The notes under the pieces: model-generated
Told to the model about the DNA's origin: nothing
Seen by the model: only the letters and a program-made list of their open reading frames with translations
Databases searched by the model: none
Program-made: the position numbers and the translations under genes
Origin: JAIVGV01 sp032229975
GTDB taxonomy: Bacteria; Acidobacteriota; Blastocatellia; Pyrinomonadales; Pyrinomonadaceae
DNA: 64,000 bases
Direction: 5' to 3'
Assembly (NCBI GenBank): GCA_032229975.1
Contig: JAVXVG010000015.1
Span: 1 to 64,000, forward strand
In this document: positions 1 to 7,824 of the stretch, one piece after another
Numbering within the stretch: the first letter of the stretch is position 1
How the letters are laid out: the number at the start of each line of letters is the position of its first letter

Positions 1-50
1 CGCCGCCCTTTCGTTGATGGCGATCAGATGCCGGTCATTGCCTTACCCGT

Positions 51-1808
51 TCATGGTGTGAAGACGCGCCGGAAGATGATGCCTGAAAAATTCAAGCGCA
101 TCGCTTTGCCGTTGATGATCGACTCGAAGCTGATGCGGTCGGGCGTGAACTCGTCACCGGCCAGACGGAAAGTTCCCTGCTCCGCCGTCGTGGCGAGCGG
201 CTGCACGCCTTCGAGGAATAGTTGGCCCTTTCTCAAGGCGACGCGCGTCGAGCCATACCATGGGCTATCGTTCTCGTAGTGGCCCGCGAAGGCATCCCAC
301 TCTTTCGGATAAGTGAACGCGCGCGCTCCCGTATAAGCCTCGCCCGCATACCAGTCCGGGCCATGATAAGCCTCGACGACGCGGCCACCTTCGCGCGTGA
401 AGCCGAGATGGAAGAGATCGAAGTCCGTGTGTTTGACGATGAAGCTATCGCGACCGCCGTTGCGTTCGAGCGCGATGCGCTGGCCCTTATGCACGAGCAA
501 GAGTCGTTCGCCTTCTGCTGCGAGCGTAAGTTTGCGACCATCGGGCGCGATGTATGTGCCTGCGTAGTCGGCTGCGTTCTTGATCTCTTCCGGCGAGGCT
601 TGCGGCGCAGGAACTGCGGGCAGAGGCTTGCTCTGTTGCGCTGACGCTATCGTGTCGAGCGCGAAGCGCGTGACGGCGATGGGCCGGTAGCCACGCAGGT
701 TGGCGTTGACGGAGGCAAACGCGCCGAGTCCACTTGTCAGGTCAACGTCTATCGAAGAGCTGAAGGCCACCATGCCACCCGTGTGACGCAGACGTGTGTG
801 CCCGCCTATGTCGCTGATCCAGAATCCGTAGCCATAGCCCGCAGGCTCGCCGCGAAATGGATCGTCGATGACGGGCGTGGTCATCAGTCGGAAACTCTCT
901 TCTGAAAGTATCCGACCACGTGGAGTGGCCCCGCGATTGATGAGCGCGCGGATGTATGAAGCCATGTCGGCGGGTGTCGCACAGATGCTGCCCGCAGCCA
1001 TGTCCATCTCAAGCCACGGCGCTTCGGCAAGGCGACCGCGCAGAGGGAATGGTCGATCCTCGTTGAAGGGCCTGTACCCGACCGCCATGCGGCTGCGCGT
1101 GTCGTCTGTGATGACGGGCCCACTCGCACTCATGCCGAGCGGATTCAAGAGGCGTGCGCGCATCGCCTCCGCGAACGGGCGACCGTCAAGTGCTTCGACA
1201 AGGAAGCCGAGAATGTTGTAGCCGGTGTTGGAGTAGAGGAAGTGCGAGCCGGGTTTGTAGCCGGTGGGAATCTCCGCGAGCAACGCATCGAGCAGGAGCG
1301 GCGCGCCGGGCAGACCGGCCGTATGACTCAACAGATCATGAGCGGTGACGGGCTCAAACTTCGACGCGATCTTGATCCACGGCAGATACTGCGCGATGGG
1401 CTTGTGCAGATCGAGCTTGCCCTCATCTCTCAGTTGCAGCAGCGCGATGGCGACGAACGACTTCGAGATCGATCCGATCTCGAAGAGCATCGCAGGCTCG
1501 ACACGCGCGCCCGTCTTCACGTCTGCGAGTCCATAGGTCGCAACACGCAGCGGCCCCTCCCTGTTCGCAATCGAGAGCGTCAAACCCGGCGCACCCGTCT
1601 CGCGCATGTGCGCGACGATGAACTCGTCAATGCGCGCGAACGCTGGATGAAGCTCACCCGCGCTCTTCACTCCCTGCGGCACACGCGCCGCGAACAACAC
1701 AGGCTCTAACCTCGCGCCGAGCGCGCCGTAAGCCGCAAGCGCGACCGCAGACTTTGCGCCCGCGCCAAGAAAGCTGCGGCGAGAGAATGTTGGAGTTTGC
1801 TTTGACAT
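51..1808 (-). CDS. Serine hydrolase, class C beta-lactamase/esterase family, Tat-exported
   Basis: The 585-aa protein begins with a twin-arginine signal (SRRSFLG at about residues 9-15) followed by an Ala-rich hydrophobic stretch, so export in folded form is likely. The catalytic module has the class C serine-hydrolase motifs in order: S-I-S-K (Ser113/Lys116), Y-S-N (Tyr192-Asn194) and H-T-G-G (about 342-345), which replaces the usual K-T-G. The HTG variant is typical of esterases and D-peptidases rather than true beta-lactamases. The roughly 200 residues after the catalytic domain resemble the lipocalin-like tail of this family. The substrate cannot be told. The start at 1808 has AGGGA six bases upstream. 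It is monocistronic and reads toward the left edge. Confidence 0.88.
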   Translation of the reverse strand: MSKQTPTFSRRSFLGAGAKSAVALAAYGALGARLEPVLFAARVPQGVKSAGELHPAFARIDEFIVAHMRETGAPGLTLSIANREGPLRVATYGLADVKTGARVEPAMLFEIGSISKSFVAIALLQLRDEGKLDLHKPIAQYLPWIKIASKFEPVTAHDLLSHTAGLPGAPLLLDALLAEIPTGYKPGSHFLYSNTGYNILGFLVEALDGRPFAEAMRARLLNPLGMSASGPVITDDTRSRMAVGYRPFNEDRPFPLRGRLAEAPWLEMDMAAGSICATPADMASYIRALINRGATPRGRILSEESFRLMTTPVIDDPFRGEPAGYGYGFWISDIGGHTRLRHTGGMVAFSSSIDVDLTSGLGAFASVNANLRGYRPIAVTRFALDTIASAQQSKPLPAVPAPQASPEEIKNAADYAGTYIAPDGRKLTLAAEGERLLLVHKGQRIALERNGGRDSFIVKHTDFDLFHLGFTREGGRVVEAYHGPDWYAGEAYTGARAFTYPKEWDAFAGHYENDSPWYGSTRVALRKGQLFLEGVQPLATTAEQGTFRLAGDEFTPDRISFESIINGKAMRLNFSGIIFRRVFTP

Positions 1809-1996
1809 ATTTTCCCTGTTGCCTTGTTCGGTAGAACAATCCGCGTGGAATAGTTATCACTCGAATTAATCGGATGCCCGGCGAGATTACAAGACTTGCG
1901 CTACGCTATTCTATGTTAATGAGGAGCGAAACTGAGGCGGTTAAATCTGTTTTCAATGAAGTTCCCACGCACTTTCTACGAAGCGATTATGGTCAA

Positions 1997-2560
1997 TCAT
2001 TTTTTTGGTTTGTAACTCAAAACAGTTTTGCCGCCGGAATAGAGCTTTGATTCTATGGGAGAAAATTTCTGCGTTCTGTCGAGTGATTTAAAAATAGTCA
2101 TACCATTACCGATAGCTACCGGATTTACAATAAGATGATACTCGTCAATCAGCCCTTCCTTTATTAGTGATGAAACAAAATCTGCACCGCCATAAACAAT
2201 AATGTCTTTGCCGTTCTGTTTTTTTAAGTTGGCAATCTCTTCTGCAAGATTTCCTTTTGCCAGAGTGGTGTTGTTCCAAGTTGATTTCTCAAGTGTTCTG
2301 GTGAAAACAATCTTTGGAGTATCAACCATTTTTTTTGCGAGTGGAGTGTCTGGGTTATTCTTGACAGCATTCTCCCAATGACTAACAAAGCCGTCCGTCA
2401 TTTTTCTGCCAAGCAAAATGGTGTCTGAAGAATCAATCAGGGAATTGATAAACTCTAAGAGTTTGTCATCTGGATTCCAAGTCATCCAGTCCTGTTCTCC
2501 GTTTGGTCGTGCAACATATCCGTCAATGGACATTTGGATTTGTAATTTTAATTTTCTCAT
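1997..2560 (-). CDS. Dihydrofolate-reductase-like / RibD C-terminal domain protein
   Basis: This 187-aa protein belongs to the RibD C-terminal/DHFR-like superfamily. It starts MRKLKLQIQMSIDGYVA, the usual opening strand of these reductases, and later has an I-V-Y-GGADFVSSL segment that forms part of the NADPH pocket. Family members reduce pteridine-like or flavin-precursor substrates, but most stand-alone copies have no known substrate. The DNA is visibly AT-rich with A/T-ending codons, unlike the flanking genes, which suggests recent transfer. It is probably one of two mobile-cassette genes, because an attC-like hairpin lies just upstream at 2619-2706. AGGAAG lies upstream of the ATG at 2560. 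Confidence 0.85.
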   Translation of the reverse strand: MRKLKLQIQMSIDGYVARPNGEQDWMTWNPDDKLLEFINSLIDSSDTILLGRKMTDGFVSHWENAVKNNPDTPLAKKMVDTPKIVFTRTLEKSTWNNTTLAKGNLAEEIANLKKQNGKDIIVYGGADFVSSLIKEGLIDEYHLIVNPVAIGNGMTIFKSLDRTQKFSPIESKLYSGGKTVLSYKPKK

Positions 2561-2618
2561 TATCGTGTCTTCCTTTCTCGTGAAATTGTCTCGCCTTTGC
2601 TAATTTGCCAACACGACA

Positions 2619-2706
2619 CGCCGAACGCCCGGCATCACCCGCGCCCCGATTCAACTAGCATGAGAGGCAGCGTGGCGGGGCGTCGGGTGCATGCCGTTGT
2701 ATGCGC
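2619..2706 (-). repeat. attC-like recombination site (degenerate integron cassette site)
   Basis: The arms pair imperfectly across an unpaired centre of about 30 nt: AACGCCCGGCATCACCCG near 2624 against CGGGTGCATGCCGTT near 2684-2698. The outer ends read GTTCGGCG and CATACAACG on the minus strand. These sit where attC sites have GTTRRRY and RYYYAAC core sites, but each differs from consensus by a base or two. The hairpin lies just past the 3' end of the minus-strand gene at 2751-3293, the normal place for an attC site in a gene cassette. No integron integrase is in the window. Confidence 0.5.
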
Positions 2707-2750
2707 GTCATGAATCGAACATGTAAGGCTTGGAATTTCATGCCCACCCT

Positions 2751-3293
2751 TTATAATATGACAACCAGAGCAACGAGAAGCGATAAGGAGACGGCCACGA
2801 ACATACTGCCGGATGCAATCAAGAGGTAGGTTAGCATCCTAAATTCGGGATTTCTAAATCCGAAAGTAGAAGCTATGTACATAGCTTCTATATGACCATA
2901 TTTTACAGAACGCGCCGCTCTATATGATACCCAAGCTGAAAATGTGCTCATGATAATTGGGAATATTAATGACCATTTAACAAGATCGCTGCCAAGATGA
3001 GAGAAATAATAAGACAGAAACGCTCCCGTGATAGCGTAATAGAACACATTGAACTTTATAACTAACTCAAGATAGTGCTTGTACAAATCAATGGACATTT
3101 GATACTGCTTCCAGAGCAACTCTTTATCTATGAATTCACTGCTCTTGTGAATAGAGTCTTGTACAGGCGGGGCAAAATCAAGATGCGCTAACCGCAGATT
3201 TCTCAGCCATTCGTAATATCGTTCAAGCTCAAGTGAACTTTGTATCTGCTTTTCTGGCTGAGGAAATTCTTTTTCGGTGTTATCGTTAAGCAT
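2751..3293 (-). CDS. Small membrane protein of unknown function
   Basis: I do not recognise this 180-aa protein. It has a polar amino-terminal half of about 75 residues, then three or four hydrophobic segments (about 78-97, 101-122 and 150-179), so it is probably an inner-membrane protein with a cytoplasmic amino terminus. Codon use is AT-rich and foreign to this chromosome, as for the reductase next to it. It is followed at its 3' end by an attC-like hairpin (2619-2706) and preceded by two copies of a quasi-palindromic repeat, which supports a cassette origin. The start at 3293 has GAGGTAGG upstream. The large share of unknown membrane proteins among integron cassettes fits this reading. Confidence 0.7.
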   Translation of the reverse strand: MLNDNTEKEFPQPEKQIQSSLELERYYEWLRNLRLAHLDFAPPVQDSIHKSSEFIDKELLWKQYQMSIDLYKHYLELVIKFNVFYYAITGAFLSYYFSHLGSDLVKWSLIFPIIMSTFSAWVSYRAARSVKYGHIEAMYIASTFGFRNPEFRMLTYLLIASGSMFVAVSLSLLVALVVIL

Positions 3294-3322
3294 ATTTAAC
3301 CTACCTCATCACGAAAGCGCAT

Positions 3323-3355
3323 AACTACTGTATAAGCTGCGGGGCGCAGTATATC
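3323..3355. repeat. Quasi-palindromic dispersed repeat, copy A
   Basis: This 33-nt sequence begins AACTACTGTATAAGCTG and ends CGCAGTATATC. It recurs with about three mismatches, in inverted orientation, at 33759-33791, and a shortened copy is at 3377-3398. It is not part of a coding region. It could be the end of a small mobile element or a recombination site. Confidence 0.6.
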
Positions 3356-3376
3356 ACTCCAATAGAGCGTGATAGA

Positions 3377-3398
3377 CTGCACGCCACAGTATATCTAC
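3377..3398. repeat. Quasi-palindromic dispersed repeat, partial copy B
   Basis: This 22-nt segment (CTGCACGCCACAGTATATC and onward) matches the right half of copies A and C, including the shared AGTATATCTAC that follows in copy C. It lies about 20 bp from copy A in the same orientation. Confidence 0.45.
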
Positions 3399-3494
3399 GC
3401 TTTCTACATTGTGCTTCATTGCGGTTCGAGGAGTGAAAGAGGTTGGACGTTATCGGACTCGGCGGGTGTGCGGATCGGATGGTAGTGAGTAAAG

Positions 3495-3540
3495 CAAAGA
3501 GAGCGTGGACATGATTGAGTTCATGTCCACGCTCTCTTTG
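3495..3540 (-). terminator. Strong hairpin terminator after rpoD
   Basis: A perfect 20-bp inverted repeat (arms 3495-3514 and 3521-3540, 6-nt loop) lies 20 bp beyond the rpoD stop codon. The arm reads CAAAGAGAGCGTGGACATGA. The stem ends in an A/T-rich base, as in factor-independent terminators. Confidence 0.8.
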
Positions 3541-3559
3541 TTAATGGATGAGAGATGCG

Positions 3560-5272
3560 TCAGCCGGTGAAGGCTTTGAGCAGGCGCGCGCGCGAGGGGT
3601 GGCGCAGTTTCTTGAGGGCCTTCGCTTCGATCTGGCGGATGCGCTCGCGTGTTACGTCGAAGGTCTGGCCGATCTCTTCGAGCGTCTGCTCTTCGCCCGC
3701 CGCGCCGAGTCCGAAGCGCATCTTCAAGACCTTCTCTTCGCGGGGCGAGAGCGTCTGCAAGACCTCTTCGGTGATCTCTTTCAGGTTCTCGTTAACGACG
3801 CCTTCGGCGGGGCTGACGCGCGTCTTGTCTTCGATGAAGTCGCCGAGGCTCGCGTCCCCCTCGTCGCCGATGGGCGTCTCCAAAGAGACGGGCTGCTGAG
3901 CGAGTTTAAAGATGGCCCTCACCTTGTCGGAAGTCAGCCCGACGTGCTTCGCGATCTCGTCGTCCGAAGGCTCGCGCCCGAACTCTTGGACGAGCGCGCG
4001 CGAGGTCTTAATCAACTTATTGATCGTCTCGATCATGTGGACGGGGATACGAATAGTGCGAGCTTGATCGGCAATCGCGCGCGTGATGGCCTGACGAATC
4101 CACCACGTCGCGTAGGTCGAGAACTTGTAGCCGCGTCGCCAGTCGAACTTCTCGACGCCGCGCATCAGTCCGATGTTGCCCTCTTGAATGAGATCGAGAA
4201 ACGGCAGACCGCGATTGACGTACTTCTTCGCAATCGAGACGACGAGGCGCAGGTTCGCTTCCGTCATCTCGCTCTTCGCCGCAATGGTCTGCGCGACGCC
4301 GCGCGAGATCGCTTTGTGCGAGCGTTTGATCTCGACGATGGAGACGTGCGTCTCTTCCTCGATCTTGCGGAGGCGTCGTCGATCCGCGCTCAATAGTCGC
4401 TTCCACTCCTTCTCGTCATCGGGCTTGATGCGCTTGCGCGCGAGCTTCTCGTTAAGTCGCTCGGTCTCGCGCTCGATGCCGCGAATCTCTTTGTTGATGG
4501 TGTTAATCGAATCGATGAGCCGTTGGCGCACGTCTTCGGTCAGGTTCAGGTGCTTGATCTCGCGCGCGATCTCAAGGCGCGCGTGGGCCACCTTGCGATG
4601 CAGGCGCATCAGCTTCTTCGTAGTCTTGCGGCGCGACTCCTTTTCCGCATCGTGCATACGCACGGCTTCCTTCAAGCCCGCACGATAGAGCTTATCGATC
4701 CGCCCGATGCCTTCGAGCGTCGAGCGCATGTACTCTTCGCCGCGATCCTCTAGCTCGATGAAATCGATCTGATCGCCGAAGGAGACCACGTCGCGGATGC
4801 CGAGCGCGCCCGCCTCCAACTCCTCGCCGATCCTCAACAACTCGCCGATGGCGATGGGCGAACGCGCGATGGCCCGATTCGAGCGCACGAGTCCGGCCTC
4901 GATGCGCTTGGCGAGCACGACCTCTTGCTCGCGCGTGAGTAGCGGCACGCGTCCCATCTGTCGCAGGTAGAGACGCACGGGATCGCTCGCCTTATCGTCT
5001 TCGCCTGCGGAGAGATCGAGTTCCGGCTCGCCGTCATGCGAGTTCTCTTCGTCGGCGTGCGACGCAGCATCGTTTTCGACGAGCAGGCCATGATGGTCGC
5101 CTTCGGCGAGACCGCCGCCGAGTTTCTGCAACACGTCTTCGATCTTGTCCGTAGAGATCGCCTCAGCCCCGCGCTCGTCCTCTTCGCCGTAGGTTAGGAA
5201 TTCGCCGCTGCCGCCGCCGAGTACCGATGGCGCGAAAGCCCCCTTGTTCAAATCTTTTTCAGCCATACCCAT
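3560..5272 (-). CDS. rpoD: RNA polymerase primary sigma factor RpoD/SigA
   Basis: This 570-aa protein directs RNA polymerase to housekeeping promoters. All signature regions are visible: region 1.2 (DPVRLYLRQMGRVPLL), a charged non-conserved helical segment, and region 2 with NLRLVVSIAKKY, DLIQEGNIGLMRG and KFSTYATWWIRQAI. Region 3 follows, and region 4 ends with the -35-binding helix VTRERIRQIEAKAL. Region 1.1 is short and divergent. The ATG at 5272 has GCGAGG upstream; an alternative ATG lies two codons in. It is transcribed alone and ends at a strong hairpin. Length and motifs fit a group 1 sigma factor rather than an alternative sigma. Confidence 0.97.
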   Translation of the reverse strand: MGMAEKDLNKGAFAPSVLGGGSGEFLTYGEEDERGAEAISTDKIEDVLQKLGGGLAEGDHHGLLVENDAASHADEENSHDGEPELDLSAGEDDKASDPVRLYLRQMGRVPLLTREQEVVLAKRIEAGLVRSNRAIARSPIAIGELLRIGEELEAGALGIRDVVSFGDQIDFIELEDRGEEYMRSTLEGIGRIDKLYRAGLKEAVRMHDAEKESRRKTTKKLMRLHRKVAHARLEIAREIKHLNLTEDVRQRLIDSINTINKEIRGIERETERLNEKLARKRIKPDDEKEWKRLLSADRRRLRKIEEETHVSIVEIKRSHKAISRGVAQTIAAKSEMTEANLRLVVSIAKKYVNRGLPFLDLIQEGNIGLMRGVEKFDWRRGYKFSTYATWWIRQAITRAIADQARTIRIPVHMIETINKLIKTSRALVQEFGREPSDDEIAKHVGLTSDKVRAIFKLAQQPVSLETPIGDEGDASLGDFIEDKTRVSPAEGVVNENLKEITEEVLQTLSPREEKVLKMRFGLGAAGEEQTLEEIGQTFDVTRERIRQIEAKALKKLRHPSRARLLKAFTG

Positions 5273-5425
5273 TTATGAAACCTCGCCCCTACTTACGTCC
5301 GGGCCGCGCGCCCGGTTGCCCGAATGTGCGAAACTGCCGGGCTGTCACTTGGAACTTGCCCGGCAGTCGCCGTTTCAATTAAGACGCACGACAGAGTCGC
5401 ACGTTTGCCTCTAACTTCAACTCGA

Positions 5426-5977
5426 TTACCTCACGCCGCGCATCTCCTCGTCTGTGCGCAGGTTGTTCGTCACAGTGAAAGCTCCGGGGACGCTGCGCGC
5501 CGCCGTGTAAGCCAGACGACGGTCGAACTCATTTGCGACGACGCCTTCAAGGGTCAGTTGGCCTCGATTAACGACGATGTGAATCGAAGGATTCGCGCCC
5601 AACGAGTAGCGATAGAGTCCGCCGGTGTTAAAGATCGTGCGCGCCGCGCTCAGTCGAATCGAATCGTCGAAGGACGAGAGTGGCAGCACTTCGATCTGAT
5701 TAACGACGCTCGTGACACCCGCGAGACGCGCGACTCGACGCCCTGCATCCGACTTCGTCGTCGGTCGAACGACCTGACCTGACAGTGTGACAGTTCCGTC
5801 CTCACTCACAGTGTATGTCAAGTTGTCGAAAATCCCATAATAGGGGAGCGTGACGAGCGCGTGGCGGATGCTCTTCGCGTCTGGCTGAGAGCCCGCGTCG
5901 GGCGCAGCCATGGCGAACGTCGCGAGCAACAAGAGCGTTACCGCCGTCGCCGTCAGTTTCGTTAGAAAGTTTTTCAT
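5426..5977 (-). CDS. Exported BON-domain protein
   Basis: This 183-aa protein has a clear Sec signal peptide (MKNFLTKLTATAVTLLLLAT, cut near AMA-AP) and two BON-like modules. In the first, Y-x-V-x-E-DGTVTLSGQV is followed by VAGVTSVVNQIEVLP; in the second, IVVNRGQLTLEGVV is followed by VPGAFTVTNNL. BON domains are lipid- or membrane-surface-binding modules of periplasmic proteins such as OsmY. The longer reading frame begins upstream at 6118, but the signal peptide and an AAGGGGG-type site support the start at 5977. It stands alone between rpoD and an acyltransferase. Its exact role is unknown. Confidence 0.85.
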   Translation of the reverse strand: MKNFLTKLTATAVTLLLLATFAMAAPDAGSQPDAKSIRHALVTLPYYGIFDNLTYTVSEDGTVTLSGQVVRPTTKSDAGRRVARLAGVTSVVNQIEVLPLSSFDDSIRLSAARTIFNTGGLYRYSLGANPSIHIVVNRGQLTLEGVVANEFDRRLAYTAARSVPGAFTVTNNLRTDEEMRGVR

Positions 5978-6194
5978 TGCCTCAAATTCCCCCTTGTGTT
6001 TGAACCCTGCAATTTCCACTTGCCGTAAACTTTGATGCGCCGACGGCTCTCGCAGGTGTCTCAAGTGGCGACGATCAAGATCGTCAGAAAACTCGCGAAA
6101 ATGGGCTAAAAACGCCACTTTCTTAAGGTCGCTCGTTGATTACGGAAAGTCGCTGTGAAGCTCTTCCAACCGGCTTCGATCTATAATCCGCCAG

Positions 6195-7691
6195 ATGCCG
6201 AAGACCGTCGTTTTGAAGTTATCGAAGATGGCTCTGCGCCGCAACGGGGCCCTCTCATTGCGGCTCGTCCAACTCGTCATCAGCCTCGCGCTGCGTCTAT
6301 TTTTTCGCCGCATGGAGACTTATGGAGCGGAACGCGTGCCTTCGGACGAACCCTTGCTCTTCGTCCTCAATCACCCGAACGGGCTCATCGATCCGGCGCT
6401 CGTCTTCTGCGCGCTCCCGCGCCGCATCTCGTTTCTCGCCAAGTCAACTCTCTTTCGTCTGCCCGTCCTGCGCGCCCTGCTACGGCTCGTCGAAGCTCTG
6501 CCGGTCTATCGACGCGTGGACGCAGAGTCAGACGTTTCGCTCAACCGGAGAACGTTTTCACGCGCTCGCAACTTGCTCAGGCGCAATCGCTGCATCGCCA
6601 TTTTTCCCGAAGGCAGATCGCACAACGCGACGCAACTCCAACCCGTCAAGACCGGCGCGGCGCGCATCGCACTCGGCGCGCTCTCTGTCAGCAGCGACGA
6701 AGATGAGCATGACGATAGGCATGACGATGAACACGACGGAAGGCGTCGAACGCGACAGTACGACACAGAGGCTGAGTGGCCCACGCATGAACTGCGCTCT
6801 TTGAAGGTCGTTCCCGCCGGTCTCTATTACACATCGAAGACCTCCTTTCGCAGCGAGGCTTTGATCCGTTTCGGCGAGCCTTTGGAAGTTCGGCCCGTCG
6901 CGCTCGACGCAGACGGCGAGCCGCCGCATGAAGCAGTGCGCGAGCTATCGACGCGGATCGAAGTCGCTCTGCGCGAAGTGACTCTGAATGTCGCCGACGA
7001 GGAGGAGTTGGAAATAGCTGCGCGCGCGGAACAGCTCTTCTCCTCGATCTACGAGACGATCAACTTCCGACTTCCCCTCTCCGCCGAGTTTGAGCTGCGC
7101 CGCCGCTTCGCCGAAACTCTCGCACGCGCTCCAACGAACGAATCGGCGCGCGTCGAACTCTTGCGCGAGCGACTGCGCAGTTACGAAGCAGAACTGGGCG
7201 GCTTCGGCATCGTTCCAGAAAATCTCTCCGTCCTCGCCCACTCGCGTTCTTACGTGCTGCGCCACTTCATCGCACGTTGGCTCGTCGTCGCGATTCTTTC
7301 ACCGCTCGCGATCATTGGCGCGCTCCTGCACCTGCCCGCCTATCTCGTCTCCACCTTCGCCTCGCGCCGCATCAGACGCCACGGCATAGACGAGATCGCG
7401 CCGACCGTTAAGATCATCGCTGCCATCGTCCTCGTCCCGCTCACGTGGCTCTTCGTCGCTGCTTCAACTTACTACTGGTTCGGCTGGCGCGTGTGCCTCG
7501 CCTCTGTGCCCTTCGCGATCCTGTGCGGTTATGTCGCCATGCGTTCGCTTGAAACTCTCTACGACCTGCGTGGTTGGTTTCGCGCCGCGTTGCTGCTCGC
7601 GCGTAGTCGCGGAAGATTCCTACGTCTCCTCCTCGAACGTCGCGCGCTCCAACGCGAGATGCGCGCGCTTGCGGGCGATCTCTTCGGGTGA
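6195..7691 (+). CDS. PlsC-type acyltransferase with membrane C-terminus
   Basis: This 498-aa protein has the glycerolipid acyltransferase blocks: NHPNGLIDP (block I, the catalytic His-Asp motif with five residues between) and FPEGRSHN (block III). They are found in enzymes that acylate lysophosphatidate or glycerol-3-phosphate, and the NHPN form is typical of the eukaryote-like Gpt2/SCT1 branch. A low-complexity His/Asp-rich insert (about residues 172-190) lies within the catalytic half. The carboxy-terminal half has several hydrophobic helices (about 355-470), so it is an integral membrane enzyme of phospholipid synthesis. Its precise acyl acceptor cannot be assigned. The ribosome binding site is weak. 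Confidence 0.87.
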   Translation: MPKTVVLKLSKMALRRNGALSLRLVQLVISLALRLFFRRMETYGAERVPSDEPLLFVLNHPNGLIDPALVFCALPRRISFLAKSTLFRLPVLRALLRLVEALPVYRRVDAESDVSLNRRTFSRARNLLRRNRCIAIFPEGRSHNATQLQPVKTGAARIALGALSVSSDEDEHDDRHDDEHDGRRRTRQYDTEAEWPTHELRSLKVVPAGLYYTSKTSFRSEALIRFGEPLEVRPVALDADGEPPHEAVRELSTRIEVALREVTLNVADEEELEIAARAEQLFSSIYETINFRLPLSAEFELRRRFAETLARAPTNESARVELLRERLRSYEAELGGFGIVPENLSVLAHSRSYVLRHFIARWLVVAILSPLAIIGALLHLPAYLVSTFASRRIRRHGIDEIAPTVKIIAAIVLVPLTWLFVAASTYYWFGWRVCLASVPFAILCGYVAMRSLETLYDLRGWFRAALLLARSRGRFLRLLLERRALQREMRALAGDLFG

Positions 7692-7754
7692 GACGCAAAC
7701 GAGACGCGCGAGGCTTCGCAATGTTGAGAAAGCTCAAACGCCTAGAGACGAAAA

Positions 7755-7782
7755 AAGCCGGCCCTGCGCGCAGGGCCGGCTT
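7755..7782 (-). terminator. Rho-independent terminator
   Basis: A perfect GC-rich stem (AAGCCGGCCCTGCG pairing with CGCAGGGCCGGCTT) is followed on the minus strand by a run of T residues (CTTTTTTCG). It ends the minus-strand DsbA-like gene and separates it from the convergent acyltransferase. Confidence 0.88.
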
Positions 7783-7824
7783 GCGGATTTCGAGCTTGCG
7801 GGTTTCGAGCTTGCCCCGCGCCTT

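Noticed and set aside
222..644. Plus-strand open frames within the serine hydrolase gene and similar long frames opposite most GC-rich genes
   Set aside because: GC-rich DNA makes long antisense frames common; these lack start signals and domain motifs.
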